From NCBI GenBank assembly GCA_025965635.1, contig JAOPWO010000388.1, positions 1 through 38,049 on the forward strand: a stretch of DNA of 38,049 bases, read 5' to 3'. This document shows positions 1 through 8,093 of the stretch, piece after piece. The notes beneath the pieces were generated by a model. The model had not been told where the DNA came from, searched no databases, and saw only the letters and a list, made by a program, of their open reading frames with translations. The stretch is from Modestobacter sp. (GTDB taxonomy: Bacteria; Actinomycetota; Actinomycetes; Mycobacteriales; Geodermatophilaceae). Within the stretch, counting starts at the first letter, position 1. Every line of letters starts with the position of its first letter. The translations under genes were made by a program, and so were the position numbers.

Positions 1-609
1 GACGCCGGCGACCACGCGGACGGTCAGCCCGGCCGCCGTCCCCAGCAGGACGGCGGTCAGCACCCCCGCCACCGTCACGCTGTCCAGGGCCAGGGCGCAG
101 CCGATCGCGACGACGAGCGACACCGTCGCGGGCTCGGTGTAACGGCGTCCCCGCTGCAGGTCGGCGCCGACCAGGAACGCGACGGCGGCGGCGACGGGTG
201 GCAGCGCCGAGTCGTCCAGCGGGCCCAGGGGCGTCCCCGTGCTGCCGCCGTTCAGCGCCGCGCCCACCCGGAGCGCGGCGACGGCCAGCCCGAGGCCGAG
301 GCCGCAGGCCACTGCGGCGGCGACGAACGCCGCCCGCCGGGTGCGGAGCGCGTCGACCGCGACCGTGACCAGGACGGCCAGGACCGCGAGCGAGGCCACT
401 CCGTTGGCGATCGACAGCAGGGTCCGCGGCACGGTCGCGAACTGCTCCGGCAGCAGGTCGGTGGCCGCATCCACGGGGTGGGTGGCCAGCACGGCCGGGG
501 CCAGCACGAGCAGTCCGAGGAGCACGGCGACCAGGCGGGCGACGTCCGACGGCCGGCGGAGCCGACCCGCCGGACCGGTGCGCGGCTCCTGCGTGCCCCC
601 GCTGTCCAC
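1..609 (-). CDS. Polytopic membrane protein, N-terminal part (runs off the left edge)
   Basis: An open frame of 203 codons reads leftwards from a GTG at 609 with no stop before the window edge. The product starts with a short basic tail (RRPSDVARL) followed by about six hydrophobic segments. Loops such as HPVDAATDLLPEQF and LRVGAALNGGSTG separate them. The layout resembles the N-terminal membrane block of large actinobacterial flippase-like (UPF0104 / lysylphosphatidylglycerol synthase transmembrane) proteins. That assignment is inference, because the diagnostic C-terminal part is outside the window. No ATG is available; the GTG was chosen because it directly precedes the basic tail. It is divergent from the lipoprotein gene at 844, with a 234-bp promoter region between them. 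Confidence 0.7.
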   Translation of the reverse strand, partial: MDSGGTQEPRTGPAGRLRRPSDVARLVAVLLGLLVLAPAVLATHPVDAATDLLPEQFATVPRTLLSIANGVASLAVLAVLVTVAVDALRTRRAAFVAAAVACGLGLGLAVAALRVGAALNGGSTGTPLGPLDDSALPPVAAAVAFLVGADLQRGRRYTEPATVSLVVAIGCALALDSVTVAGVLTAVLLGTAAGLTVRVVAGV

Positions 610-843
610 GGACAGCAGTATCGACGCAGCCGGCGGCAGGCCCGCGCACCGGCCGCTCCGCGGCGCGGACGGTCGGACCCGGGCGGCACGGCCGCCCTTC
701 TGCACATCATGACAAGCGCTCGCTGAGAGCCTTGGCGCTGCTGCGTTCTCGCGCCGCTGGCCACCGGAGGTGTGTCTGCGGACTCTGGCGTCACCGACCA
801 GGAGACCGGTGCACGATCGGCCGGGGAGTTCTGATCCTCACCG

Positions 844-1485
844 ATGACCCGGGAACGACAGAGAGGCAGCTGCCTGCGCGCAACGTCCCGGATCCCGGCG
901 GTGGGCACCGCCGTCCGACGTCGGTCCAGCAGGCGCCGGTCCGCGCTCGTGACCTCGGTGCTGGCCGTCGTCCTGCTCGCCGGCTGCACGGGTGGGACGA
1001 CGAGCCCAGCCACGGCGGACACCGGCAGCCCGGCCAGCACCTCCGCCGCAGCTGCCGCGTCCACCCCCGTCGAGCCAGCCGCACCTCCGCCGGCAGAGCC
1101 GGCCGACGCGGGCGCCGATGGCGAGGGCGTTGACGACGGCAGAGCCGGCGGGACGCCGGACGGCGGGACCCAGGGCCTGCCCGGGTGGCCCACCGAATCG
1201 ATCCCGGTGCACGGCGGGCAGTTCTGGGCCGCCTACGTTGCCGTCGGGGTCCCCGGCGACCCGGCGCTTCAGCAGGTCCTCGCGGAGGTGCAGGAGGTGT
1301 GGCCGGGTGCCGGCCTCGGTGAGCTGGGGTGCGACGGAGGCGCGGCAGAAGCGCTCGGGCGGAACGCGACCGACCACGCCGTGGCCGTGTACTTCCCCAC
1401 CGAGCAGCACATCACCGAGTTCCAGCGCCGCTGGAGCGGTCCCTACGTCGAGGCCGTCCAGGTGATCACGTCCTGCGGGGACTGA
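844..1485 (+). CDS. Secreted lipoprotein of unknown function
   Basis: A 213-residue protein with an arginine-rich n-region, a hydrophobic stretch and a lipobox (LLAGC, Cys48), so it is probably lipidated and anchored outside the membrane. A Ser/Ala/Pro-rich linker (about residues 50-115) leads to a compact C-terminal domain of about 95 residues. That domain has two cysteines (in LGCDGG and ITSCGD) that could form a disulfide. A 47-residue signal peptide is long: a GTG at 901 would give a more usual 28-residue one, so the start is uncertain. No family was recognised. It is a single gene, with a small GC hairpin just after its stop. Confidence 0.85.
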   Translation: MTRERQRGSCLRATSRIPAVGTAVRRRSSRRRSALVTSVLAVVLLAGCTGGTTSPATADTGSPASTSAAAAASTPVEPAAPPPAEPADAGADGEGVDDGRAGGTPDGGTQGLPGWPTESIPVHGGQFWAAYVAVGVPGDPALQQVLAEVQEVWPGAGLGELGCDGGAAEALGRNATDHAVAVYFPTEQHITEFQRRWSGPYVEAVQVITSCGD

Positions 1486-1487
1486 CG

Positions 1488-1501
1488 CTCCCGAGCGGGA
1501 G
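1488..1501. terminator. Small GC hairpin after the lipoprotein gene
   Basis: CTCCC and GGGAG arms separated by four bases lie three bases past the lipoprotein stop, in the convergent gap before the thiolase remnant. There is no T-run, and it is short, so this is only a weak terminator candidate. Confidence 0.25.
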
Positions 1502-1545
1502 GCGGCCGGCAGGTGTTCCCCCGTCGGCGGGTGGCGTGGTGGTGA

Positions 1546-2263
1546 TCAGTCGGTCACCTCCCGCACGATGGCCGCCCCGGTGTCACCGGCAGCGCAACCG
1601 GTGGACAGGCCGAGCCCGCCGCCGCGCAGCCGCAGCGTCTCGATCAGCTCGGCGATCGACCGCAGTCCGGTCGGCGACTGGGGGCACCTGGTAGCCGCGT
1701 TGGAACGCGCGGTCGGTCGGCCAGCGAGGCGCTGCACCGCTCCCAGCGCAGGGCGGTGAGGTCGTCGAGTTCCTGGCGGGTGGCACCCATGTCGGCCGCG
1801 ACCGCCTCGGCGGCGGCCAGCATGCCGGCGCCTGCCCACGGATCGCGAGCGGAGCTGTCGAACACCCAGTGCGAGGTGATCGGCGCACCGCCCATCGCGC
1901 TGGGCGCCGGCCAGGACAGCGTCGGGCCGCTGGAGATCCGGTCCGTGCCGACCACCAGCTGGGTGCCGGCTCCCGCCACGACAGCTCCCGCGGCGACCGA
2001 CACAGCGGCGACGCCGGTGGCACAGGCCTGGCTCACCATGCGACCGGTCAGCCCCGGCGCGCCGAGGCGGGCGGCGAGGGTCGGGGCGCCATAGAAGATG
2101 TCGCGCTGCGGAACGGTCCAGCCGAGCACGATCCCGTCGAGGCGACCGGGGTCGATGTCCCGGTCGGCCAGGGCGCGGCAGGTGACCGCGACGGCGAGGT
2201 CCTGGCTGTCTACCTCGGCCAGACCGGATGTGCGGCCATGAACGGCACGAGGAGCCCGGTCAT
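1546..2263 (-). pseudogene. Degenerate thiolase (acetyl-CoA acetyltransferase family)
   Basis: Thiolase sequence is clear but split over three frames. The ATG at 2263 overlaps the stop of the SRPBCC gene (ATGA), but its frame ends after about 17 codons. Thiolase-like sequence (HGRTSGLAEVDSQDLAV) continues in a shifted frame with no start. The middle frame carries the acyl-enzyme cysteine motif QACATG and runs to about DDLTALRWERCSASLADR. A third frame supplies AFQRGYQVP, and another the C-terminal motif GLGLSTGCAAGDTGAAIV up to the stop at 1546. Roughly 150 residues between those last parts, including the region with the catalytic histidine, are absent. Intact thiolases have about 390-400 residues. 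The frameshifts could be sequencing errors; the missing middle could not. It was probably the last gene of the operon starting at 3840. Confidence 0.75.
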
Positions 2264-2718
2264 GGCACGACCGGTCCGGCCGGGCGAGCGGTGCGGGACA
2301 CGGCTCGGTCGCGGAGGGCCACGTTCATCGCGGCGAAGCCGGTAGCGGTGTCGCCGAGGACGCGGGGCATCAAGGGGACGAGCAGGCCGGTGAAGGTCTC
2401 GCGCTGGATGAAGCGGGTGCCGCCGTCGGGGATGGGCTCGAGGCGGAGCTCGTGCTCGCCGTCGAAGAGGCCGGGGATCCCGAGCCGTCCGCGCCAGCGG
2501 ATGAGCCGGCCGTCCTCGAACGCGAGCACGGTGGGACGGAAGGTCATCGTCCGCGTCCCGGGGCGGACGGTGAGCGTCAGGCGCTCGCCGGGAGCGAGCC
2601 GTCCGGACAGCCTGGGCATGAACGGGTTCCAGTCCTCGTACTGGTCGGTGTCGGTCAGCAGCTGCCAGACCGTGGCGGCAGGCGCCTGGATGTCGACGGT
2701 GTGCCCGATGGTCCTCAT
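2260..2718 (-). CDS. SRPBCC-family (START-like) lipid/ligand-binding protein
   Basis: A 152-residue protein with the SRPBCC pattern. It starts with a strand carrying the family's typical IQAPAATVWQLLTD motif, followed by YEDWNPFMP, then alternating strands (GERLTLTVRPG, RLIRWRGRL), and ends in a long helix (VLGDTATGFAAMNVALRDR). These proteins form a helix-grip pocket for hydrophobic ligands, and many are uncharacterised polyketide-cyclase-like proteins. It is the third intact gene of a minus-strand operon (96-aa protein, DUF4386 protein, SRPBCC). Its stop overlaps the start of the broken thiolase, which suggests a former shared pathway on an acyl-CoA or lipid. Function beyond the fold is not visible. 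Confidence 0.9.
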   Translation of the reverse strand: MRTIGHTVDIQAPAATVWQLLTDTDQYEDWNPFMPRLSGRLAPGERLTLTVRPGTRTMTFRPTVLAFEDGRLIRWRGRLGIPGLFDGEHELRLEPIPDGGTRFIQRETFTGLLVPLMPRVLGDTATGFAAMNVALRDRAVSRTARPAGPVVP

Positions 2719-2770
2719 GGGCTCGGTCCTCTCAGTGCTGGCTTGCGGGGTTGGCGGTGCGGGGGGCCGG

Positions 2771-3553
2771 CTACTGGCCGGGCGTGCGTACTCGGGCCGG
2801 CGACCGCACTGGGTCCCGGTCGGTCGAGGTGAGCGCGGCCACGGCTGCGGGCTTGAAGCCCTTGAGGGTCAGGTAGACGCCGAGTGACAACTCCCACGCC
2901 GCGATCGGCAGCGCGGCGAGCGCGGCGACGGGTGCCGCCCGGTCGTAGACGCCGAAGAAGATCGCGAGGTCGGAGGCCAGCAGCAGCGGGGCCCCGATGA
3001 GCCCCAGGGTCGGCAGGATGCGCGGCACCAGCCCCGAGCGGTACATCACGTAGCCCAGGCACAGCGCGTTGAGGACCGGCGCCAGGCTCTGCGAGAGCAG
3101 GAACGTCCGGTCGTAGACCGCGAGCAGGGTGTGCCCGGCCGTGACCAGCGAGGCCGGGTCCGCACCGGCGGTGCCGGCGACGTCCTGCCGCAGGGTGACG
3201 ATCGAGAGCACGCTGACGACGCCGACGATGATCAGCGCGCCCTCCAGGACGCGGGCGCTGACGAACCCGAGGGCCGCCGTCTCGCTCTGCCGCCTGGCGA
3301 CCGGGTACAGCACGACCGCCGTGCCGATGCCCGCCAGGGCGACGACGACCTCGGACAAGGCCGCCCACTGCACGCCGGTGTCGCCACCGGCGCCCAGGAC
3401 GAAGTCGGCTCCCTGCCGCAGCGGCTCGTACAGGAACAGCGTGGGGATCGACACGAACGTGAGCAGGTACAAGATGCCGGCGGCCAGGGAGATCCGGCGC
3501 ATCGAGTCGGGCGACGGTCGGGTCACCCCGGGGGTGTGCGCGGTGATGGTCAT
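2771..3553 (-). CDS. DUF4386-type integral membrane protein
   Basis: A 260-residue protein with about six to seven hydrophobic helices. The N-terminal signature MRRISLAAGILYLLTFVSIP and the later motif LNALCLGYVMYRSGLVPR are typical of DUF4386 membrane proteins, whose activity is unknown. The ATG at 3553 was chosen because it follows a GGAAGGA ribosome site and overlaps the stop of the upstream 96-aa gene (ATGA), giving translational coupling; an upstream in-frame extension only shadows that gene. Adjacent genes encode an SRPBCC protein and a MalT-like activator. The C-terminus after LTLKGFKPAAV is a hydrophilic tail. Confidence 0.88.
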   Translation of the reverse strand: MTITAHTPGVTRPSPDSMRRISLAAGILYLLTFVSIPTLFLYEPLRQGADFVLGAGGDTGVQWAALSEVVVALAGIGTAVVLYPVARRQSETAALGFVSARVLEGALIIVGVVSVLSIVTLRQDVAGTAGADPASLVTAGHTLLAVYDRTFLLSQSLAPVLNALCLGYVMYRSGLVPRILPTLGLIGAPLLLASDLAIFFGVYDRAAPVAALAALPIAAWELSLGVYLTLKGFKPAAVAALTSTDRDPVRSPARVRTPGQ

Positions 3554-3840
3554 GGTGCTTCCTTCCGGGGCTGACAGGGCGGGCTGCTGGGGGTGTGCTG
3601 CTGGATCGACCCGATCTGCGCGACGGCGAGCAGCGGCAGGCCGAGATCGCGGACCTTGCGCAACAGGCCGTGCAGTGCCGCCTGGTCGACCGCCGGGCCG
3701 GTGAGGACAGTGCTGCCGTCGTCGGTGCGGGTGAGGCTCATCCCGTCGAACCAGGCGGCCCATCGGGGCTCGAGGCGACCTCCGAGGCGGATCTCGTAGC
3801 GGCTCGAGTGGGAAGGGCCGGCTGCGGGTTGCTCCGTCAT
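3550..3840 (-). CDS. Small conserved-type protein, 96 aa, unknown function
   Basis: Starts at an ATG after an AGGGGGA ribosome site. The first two thirds look like a compact alpha/beta fold: YEIRLGGRLEPRWAAWFDGM, then GSTVLTGPAVDQAALHGLL, then RKVRDLGLPLLAVAQI. Short actinobacterial proteins with this pattern often sit next to DUF4386 genes, as here; this is general recollection and was not checked. No catalytic motif, signal or membrane segment is seen. It is the first gene of the operon and is coupled by ATGA overlap to the DUF4386 gene. The 9-bp repeats at 3925-3958 lie about 85-118 bp upstream of its start. Confidence 0.85.
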   Translation of the reverse strand: MTEQPAAGPSHSSRYEIRLGGRLEPRWAAWFDGMSLTRTDDGSTVLTGPAVDQAALHGLLRKVRDLGLPLLAVAQIGSIQQHTPSSPPCQPRKEAP

Positions 3841-3924
3841 CGCGTCCCCCTGTCCGGCGCCGGCCGACCGGCGGTCCGGCGTCCGTCGGTACGAACGCAA
3901 CCTAGGAGCGGGGGCGGTGACAGC

Positions 3925-3958
3925 GGATCACCATGTCTGGTGATCCCGTTGGTGATCC
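3925..3958. promoter_or_regulatory. Triple 9-bp repeat, candidate operator of the MalT-like regulator
   Basis: GGATCACCA (3925-3933), then after four bases its exact inverse TGGTGATCC (3938-3946), then after three bases TGGTGATCC again (3950-3958). On the minus strand this is two direct copies followed by an inverted copy, just upstream of the operon beginning at 3840. MalT-type activators bind short repeated boxes near promoters, so binding by the product of 4028-6790 is plausible. The inverted pair could also form a small hairpin after the regulator's stop. Confidence 0.5.
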
Positions 3959-4027
3959 GTGACCGAGCGGTACCTGCGGCGCAGGCCCTCGACGAGCCGC
4001 AACCGAGAGCCGGGGGCCGCCCGGTGC

Positions 4028-6790
4028 CTACCGGTCGGCGATGACGGCGCGTCCGGAACGGCCGTCGCTGGTCCGCGCCAGCAGGTGGAGCTCCTCCCCC
4101 CGCCGGACCGCCGCACGGCGGTTGGTCACACCGAGCTTGGCGTAGATGTTCTTCGTGTGGGTCCGGAGGGTGTTGACCGACACGAACAGCCGGCCGGCGA
4201 TGTCCGGGCCGCCGAGGTCGCTGCCGAGAAGTCGGAGCACCTCCAGCTCGCGTGCGCTCAGCGGGACGATCGGTCCCGCACGGACGGGCGCGCTCTCCGA
4301 TGTCCCGTCCAGGGCCGCCAGGAGTCGACGGACCAGGCCCAGCGCGACGCCCTCTCCCGCGACCGCCCGCAGCAGGGAACCCATCGGTGCGCCCTCGTCG
4401 ATGAAGACCCGAACGTGGCCCTCCGGCTCGGCCAGCGCCAGCGCGCGACGCAGCGGTGGGAGTGCAGCCGGCATGTCGCCGCGCGTCTGGTGGGCGACCG
4501 CCTGCACCACCAGCACGTCGAGGACGCTGCCGGTCCTCCCACCCTCCTCCGCCGCGCGCAGCAGCCGCTCCAGCAGCTGCACCGCCCCGGACATCGAGCG
4601 CTCCCCGTCCTCGGTCGGGAACCGGGCCACGAGCGCTCGTGCCAGGGTGATGTGCTCGAACTCCCGCAGGTGGTCCAGGTCGTCCCCGACCGACAACGCC
4701 CGCTCCCGCACCCAGCCGAGTTCCTCACCCGACCTGCCCATGGCGATGCACGTCCGTGCCCTCATCGCCGCGACCGGCCGCAGGTCAGGGAGGTAGTCGC
4801 TGATGTACGCGTTGCTCGCATCGTCGAGGAAGCCGAGAGCGCCGCCGAGATCTCCTTCCGCCTGCCGCAGCCGAGCCATCGCCAGCCGCCAGCGATACCG
4901 GTTCTGTTCCAGGCCGGCGTGCTCCCCCACGTCGTCGCTCGTGGCGAGGTGCCGACGGGCGGCCTCGAGGTCCCCGCGTTCGAGCAGCACTCCGGCGATG
5001 CCCACGTGCATGTCCGCCGCTCCCCGCAGCACCGGCCCGGTCGGCGGGGTCGCCAGCTGCAGCGCCCCCGCGTAGGTGCCCATCGCCTCGCGGAGACGGC
5101 CTTGCGCGATCTGGATGTCGGCCAGGGCGATGGCGCAGCCGATCACGTCGGACAGCTGCCCGGCCTGTTCCAGATGCGCCATGCCATCGGCGTACCAGCG
5201 GCTCGCCGCGTCGAGGTCCCCCGTCGTCCAGTACCCGAGTGCCAGCAGGGCGGCCGCCGCTCCTCGCCCGACATGATCGTCGGAACCGGCGAGGTCGAGC
5301 GCCCGCCGGGCGTGCGACATGGTCCCGGTCGCATCGCCGAGGATCACGGCCCGGCCGGCGCGGTACATGGCGATCGCACTGGGCAGAGCGCGGAAACCCG
5401 CCTCGTCGGCGACGACCATCTCCCCCGATCGGCCCTGCGGCCCTTCCGCTGTCGTCGGGTCCAGCCACTGCTCGGCGTCCCGCAGTCGCTCCTCGACGCC
5501 CTCGACCTGACCGCTGACCATGAGCGACCCGACGTACCCGATGCTCAGCACGGGCCTGACCCGGACCACCTCGTCGGGAAGCGCCTCGAGCCAGCGACGC
5601 AGGGTGGCCTCCTGTCGCCCCCGGCGCAGGGCCGGGATGGCGAGCTCCACCAGGTCCGCCGCCCGCCCGAAATCCTGTCCGGTCAACGCGTGGCGGACTG
5701 CCTCGGACGGCTCGCCGTGCTGCTCGTACCAGTCGCTCGCCCGCCGGTGCAGACCAGGAACGTCGCCGGGTTGCTCGTCCAGCAGGCGCGCGTGCAGGAC
5801 GTCAGCGAAGAGATGGTGATAGCGGTACCACTGTCGGCGGTCGTCGAGCGGGACCAGGAACAGGTTCCCCCGGTCGAGGGCTTCCAGCGTGGCCTTGCCG
5901 CCGGCCCGGCCGGTCACCGCGTCGCACAGCGAGCCGCCGAGCCGGCTCAGGATGGAGGTCTCCAGCAAGAACCTGCGGACATGCTCGGGTTGACGCTGCA
6001 GGACCTCCTCGGCCAGATAGTCGACGATGTAGCGGTCGTCCCCGGCGAAGTCCGCGATGAAGCCCGCGACGTCGTCCCTGCCCCGCAGCGAGAGGGCCGC
6101 GAGTTGGAGAGCGGCGATCCACCCTTCGGTGCGTCCCTCGAGCGCCGCGATGTCCCCGGCCGCCAGGGTGAGGCCCATCACGGTGGTCAGGTACTCAGCG
6201 GCCTCGGCGGGGGTGAAACGCAGCTCGGCGGCGCGGATCTCGACGAGCTCGCCGCGACCTCGCAAGCGGGCCAAGGGCATCGCTGGATCGGCGCGGCCGG
6301 CGATCACCAGGTGGATCTGCGGGGGCAGCTGGGCCAGCAGGAAGGCCATCCCGTCCTGGACCTCGCGTGACTCGATGACGTGGTAGTCGTCGAGCACCAG
6401 CACGACGTCGTGCGGGACGGCATGGAGGTCGTTGAGCAGCGTCGTGAGGCCCGCCCCCATCGGCGACTGGGACGACTGCAGGAGAGCGAGGGCAGCTGCC
6501 CCGACCTCGGGCGCCGCTGTCTGCAGCGCTGCGACGAGGTACGTCCAGAACAGCGCCGGATCGTTGTCGCGCTCGTCGAGCGCCAGCCACGCCACCGACC
6601 GTTCGTCGACCGGATCGGTCGCCAGCCACTCCGCCAGCAGCGTCGTCTTCCCGAACCCGGCCGGGGCTGACACGAGCGTCAGCGCCGACTCCCGCGCACC
6701 GGTCAGGAGCTCGCTCAGCCTCGGACGCGCCACCAGACCGCGTCGCAGCCTGGGCACGTGGAGTTTCGTCTGGAGCAGCGGACCTGCCAT
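4028..6790 (-). CDS. MalT-like LuxR-family transcriptional activator (STAND ATPase)
   Basis: A 920-residue regulator. Near the N-terminus, TKLHVPRLRRGLVARPRL is followed by a Walker A (APAGFGKT, about residue 42) and a Walker B (VVLVLDDYHV, about 130). A GWIAALQLAALSL motif and WYRYHHLFADVL follow, as in MalT-type NTPase domains. The middle is TPR-like helical repeat, and the C-terminus is a LuxR helix-turn-helix (LSARELEVLRLL to HTKNIYAKLGVTNRR). Such proteins bind an inducer and ATP, oligomerise and activate promoters. The ATG at 6790 follows GGGGAGG by five bases; a GTG six bases earlier would overlap that site. It is transcribed towards the 3840-1546 operon, which it probably controls. 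The inducer is unknown. Confidence 0.93.
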   Translation of the reverse strand: MAGPLLQTKLHVPRLRRGLVARPRLSELLTGARESALTLVSAPAGFGKTTLLAEWLATDPVDERSVAWLALDERDNDPALFWTYLVAALQTAAPEVGAAALALLQSSQSPMGAGLTTLLNDLHAVPHDVVLVLDDYHVIESREVQDGMAFLLAQLPPQIHLVIAGRADPAMPLARLRGRGELVEIRAAELRFTPAEAAEYLTTVMGLTLAAGDIAALEGRTEGWIAALQLAALSLRGRDDVAGFIADFAGDDRYIVDYLAEEVLQRQPEHVRRFLLETSILSRLGGSLCDAVTGRAGGKATLEALDRGNLFLVPLDDRRQWYRYHHLFADVLHARLLDEQPGDVPGLHRRASDWYEQHGEPSEAVRHALTGQDFGRAADLVELAIPALRRGRQEATLRRWLEALPDEVVRVRPVLSIGYVGSLMVSGQVEGVEERLRDAEQWLDPTTAEGPQGRSGEMVVADEAGFRALPSAIAMYRAGRAVILGDATGTMSHARRALDLAGSDDHVGRGAAAALLALGYWTTGDLDAASRWYADGMAHLEQAGQLSDVIGCAIALADIQIAQGRLREAMGTYAGALQLATPPTGPVLRGAADMHVGIAGVLLERGDLEAARRHLATSDDVGEHAGLEQNRYRWRLAMARLRQAEGDLGGALGFLDDASNAYISDYLPDLRPVAAMRARTCIAMGRSGEELGWVRERALSVGDDLDHLREFEHITLARALVARFPTEDGERSMSGAVQLLERLLRAAEEGGRTGSVLDVLVVQAVAHQTRGDMPAALPPLRRALALAEPEGHVRVFIDEGAPMGSLLRAVAGEGVALGLVRRLLAALDGTSESAPVRAGPIVPLSARELEVLRLLGSDLGGPDIAGRLFVSVNTLRTHTKNIYAKLGVTNRRAAVRRGEELHLLARTSDGRSGRAVIADR

Positions 6791-7197
6791 GACCACCTCC
6801 CCTCAGCGCCGACACCGACCTGCGGTCGACGAGCGCCTGTTCCCGGGGGACATGACAGCGGGCTCTCGACCGGCATCGTGTCAGCACGGGCCGGCTGCTG
6901 TCGATCCACTCCACGATCGCCGCACCGGCAGCCACGCCCAGCACGCTCGACCTGGGGATCCACCGAACGCGATGAAACCGGCGGACCACGGGACCGGACG
7001 GTCCAGCAGCGGGCCCGCGGGTGCCGCCGCCGCCCACGTCGAGCGGTTCGAGCTCCTCTCCCGACACCGCGGACAGACAGGACCCCATGGCCGTCGACCA
7101 TGGGGTTCTGCCGTCCGTCCCAGGCGCAGGTGGCCCGGGTGCCGAGTCGGGATCGCGAGGCGGTGACCCCGGCGACGCGGCCGGGACGGACCTGCCG
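6791..7197. other. Intergenic region between exporter and MalT-like gene
   Basis: About 400 bp without a convincing gene in any frame. It holds the hairpin at 7082-7106 and presumably the promoter of the 4028-6790 regulator. Open frames here have shuffled composition and no recognisable domains. Confidence 0.5.
7082..7106 (-). terminator. Hairpin downstream of the ABC exporter operon
   Basis: Perfect 9-bp arms, ACCCCATGG and CCATGGGGT, around a 7-base loop, about 90 bp past the permease stop on the minus strand. On that strand it is followed by CCTGTCTGTCC, a modest pyrimidine run. It is a likely transcription terminator or mRNA 3' end. Confidence 0.5.
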
Positions 7198-8043
7198 TCA
7201 GTTGGTGTCCCGCCGGTACAGCAGCACCGTCCCCAGCACCAGGGCGACTGCGGCGTACCCGCTGAAGACCAGCGCGTTCCCGGGCTGGGTGAGGGCGATG
7301 GCGAGCGACCTGGGGGTCTCGAAGTCGGAGTTGTAGGCCAGCAGGTGGTTGCCGGCGGTGAAGGGCAGGAAGCGGGCGACCTCTTCGGCGAGGAAGAGCT
7401 TGAACAGGTTCTCGACGACGAACCCCCAGACGAGGAGTCCGGCGATGGCCGCCGTGGTGTTGCGGACGACCATGGCGGTCCCGAGACCCAGTACCGCCGA
7501 CAGGGTGGCGAAGAGCAGGGCCCAGCCCACGGAGGCGGGCAGTGACGACGTGTCGCCCGCACCGAGGCCGGCGAGCACCGCGCCGCCGAAGCCGGCGGCG
7601 AGTCCTGCGGCTCCGATGACCAGGCCAAGGACGGCGGCGGTCAGCGTCTTGGACACAGCGAGGACCCAGCGCGCCGGCTGCGCGGCGAGCGCGCCGGCCA
7701 GGGTGCCGTGTTGCACCTCGGAGCCGAAGAGCAGCACACCGCCGATCGCGGCCAGCATCGACGTCACGCTGGTCCAGAAGAAGCCGACCTGGGCGACGTG
7801 CTGCACCTCGTCGGTCACCAGGACCCCGACTGCCCACGAGACGAGCACGCCGCCGAGGACGGTCAGCAGGAGCAGCGCTCCGTTCACTCGGACGGTCGAG
7901 ACCTTGATCCAGTCGCTCGTGAGTGCGGCACCGACGTCCCGGGCGCGGTCGCCGGTGGAGCGCGTGGCGGGGCGGTGCCCGGAGGGCAGTGCGGTTGTCG
8001 GCCGCTGGAACGCGGTCGCAGTCGTCGTGGTCATCGTGGTCAT
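7198..8043 (-). CDS. ABC exporter permease (ABC-2 type)
   Basis: A 281-residue membrane protein with a hydrophilic N-terminus (Thr-rich, then RARDVGAALTSDWIKVSTVR) and about six transmembrane helices. The phrase DWIKVSTVRVNGALLLLTVL and the later GGVLLFGSEVQHGTLAGALA are typical of actinobacterial ABC-2 permeases that pair with BcrA-type ATPases. The ATG at 8043 follows AAGGA with a suitable spacer. The gene lies 50 bp after the ATPase gene in the same operon. The exported compound cannot be read from the sequence; relatives move peptides, antibiotics or lipids. Confidence 0.9.
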   Translation of the reverse strand: MTTMTTTTATAFQRPTTALPSGHRPATRSTGDRARDVGAALTSDWIKVSTVRVNGALLLLTVLGGVLVSWAVGVLVTDEVQHVAQVGFFWTSVTSMLAAIGGVLLFGSEVQHGTLAGALAAQPARWVLAVSKTLTAAVLGLVIGAAGLAAGFGGAVLAGLGAGDTSSLPASVGWALLFATLSAVLGLGTAMVVRNTTAAIAGLLVWGFVVENLFKLFLAEEVARFLPFTAGNHLLAYNSDFETPRSLAIALTQPGNALVFSGYAAVALVLGTVLLYRRDTN

Positions 8044-8093
8044 CGGTCTTGTCCTTCGGGGAGTGTCGAGTTGGGCGGAGGGGGCGGAACGGG

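Noticed and set aside
3959..6370. 803-codon open frame on the plus strand
   Set aside because: It lies wholly antisense to the MalT-like regulator, has Arg/Pro/Gln-rich shuffled composition and no domain. Long antisense frames are normal in DNA this rich in GC.
7082..7106. Hairpin considered as an operator of the MalT-like gene
   Set aside because: It is nearly 300 bp from that start and close behind the exporter stop, so termination is the simpler role.
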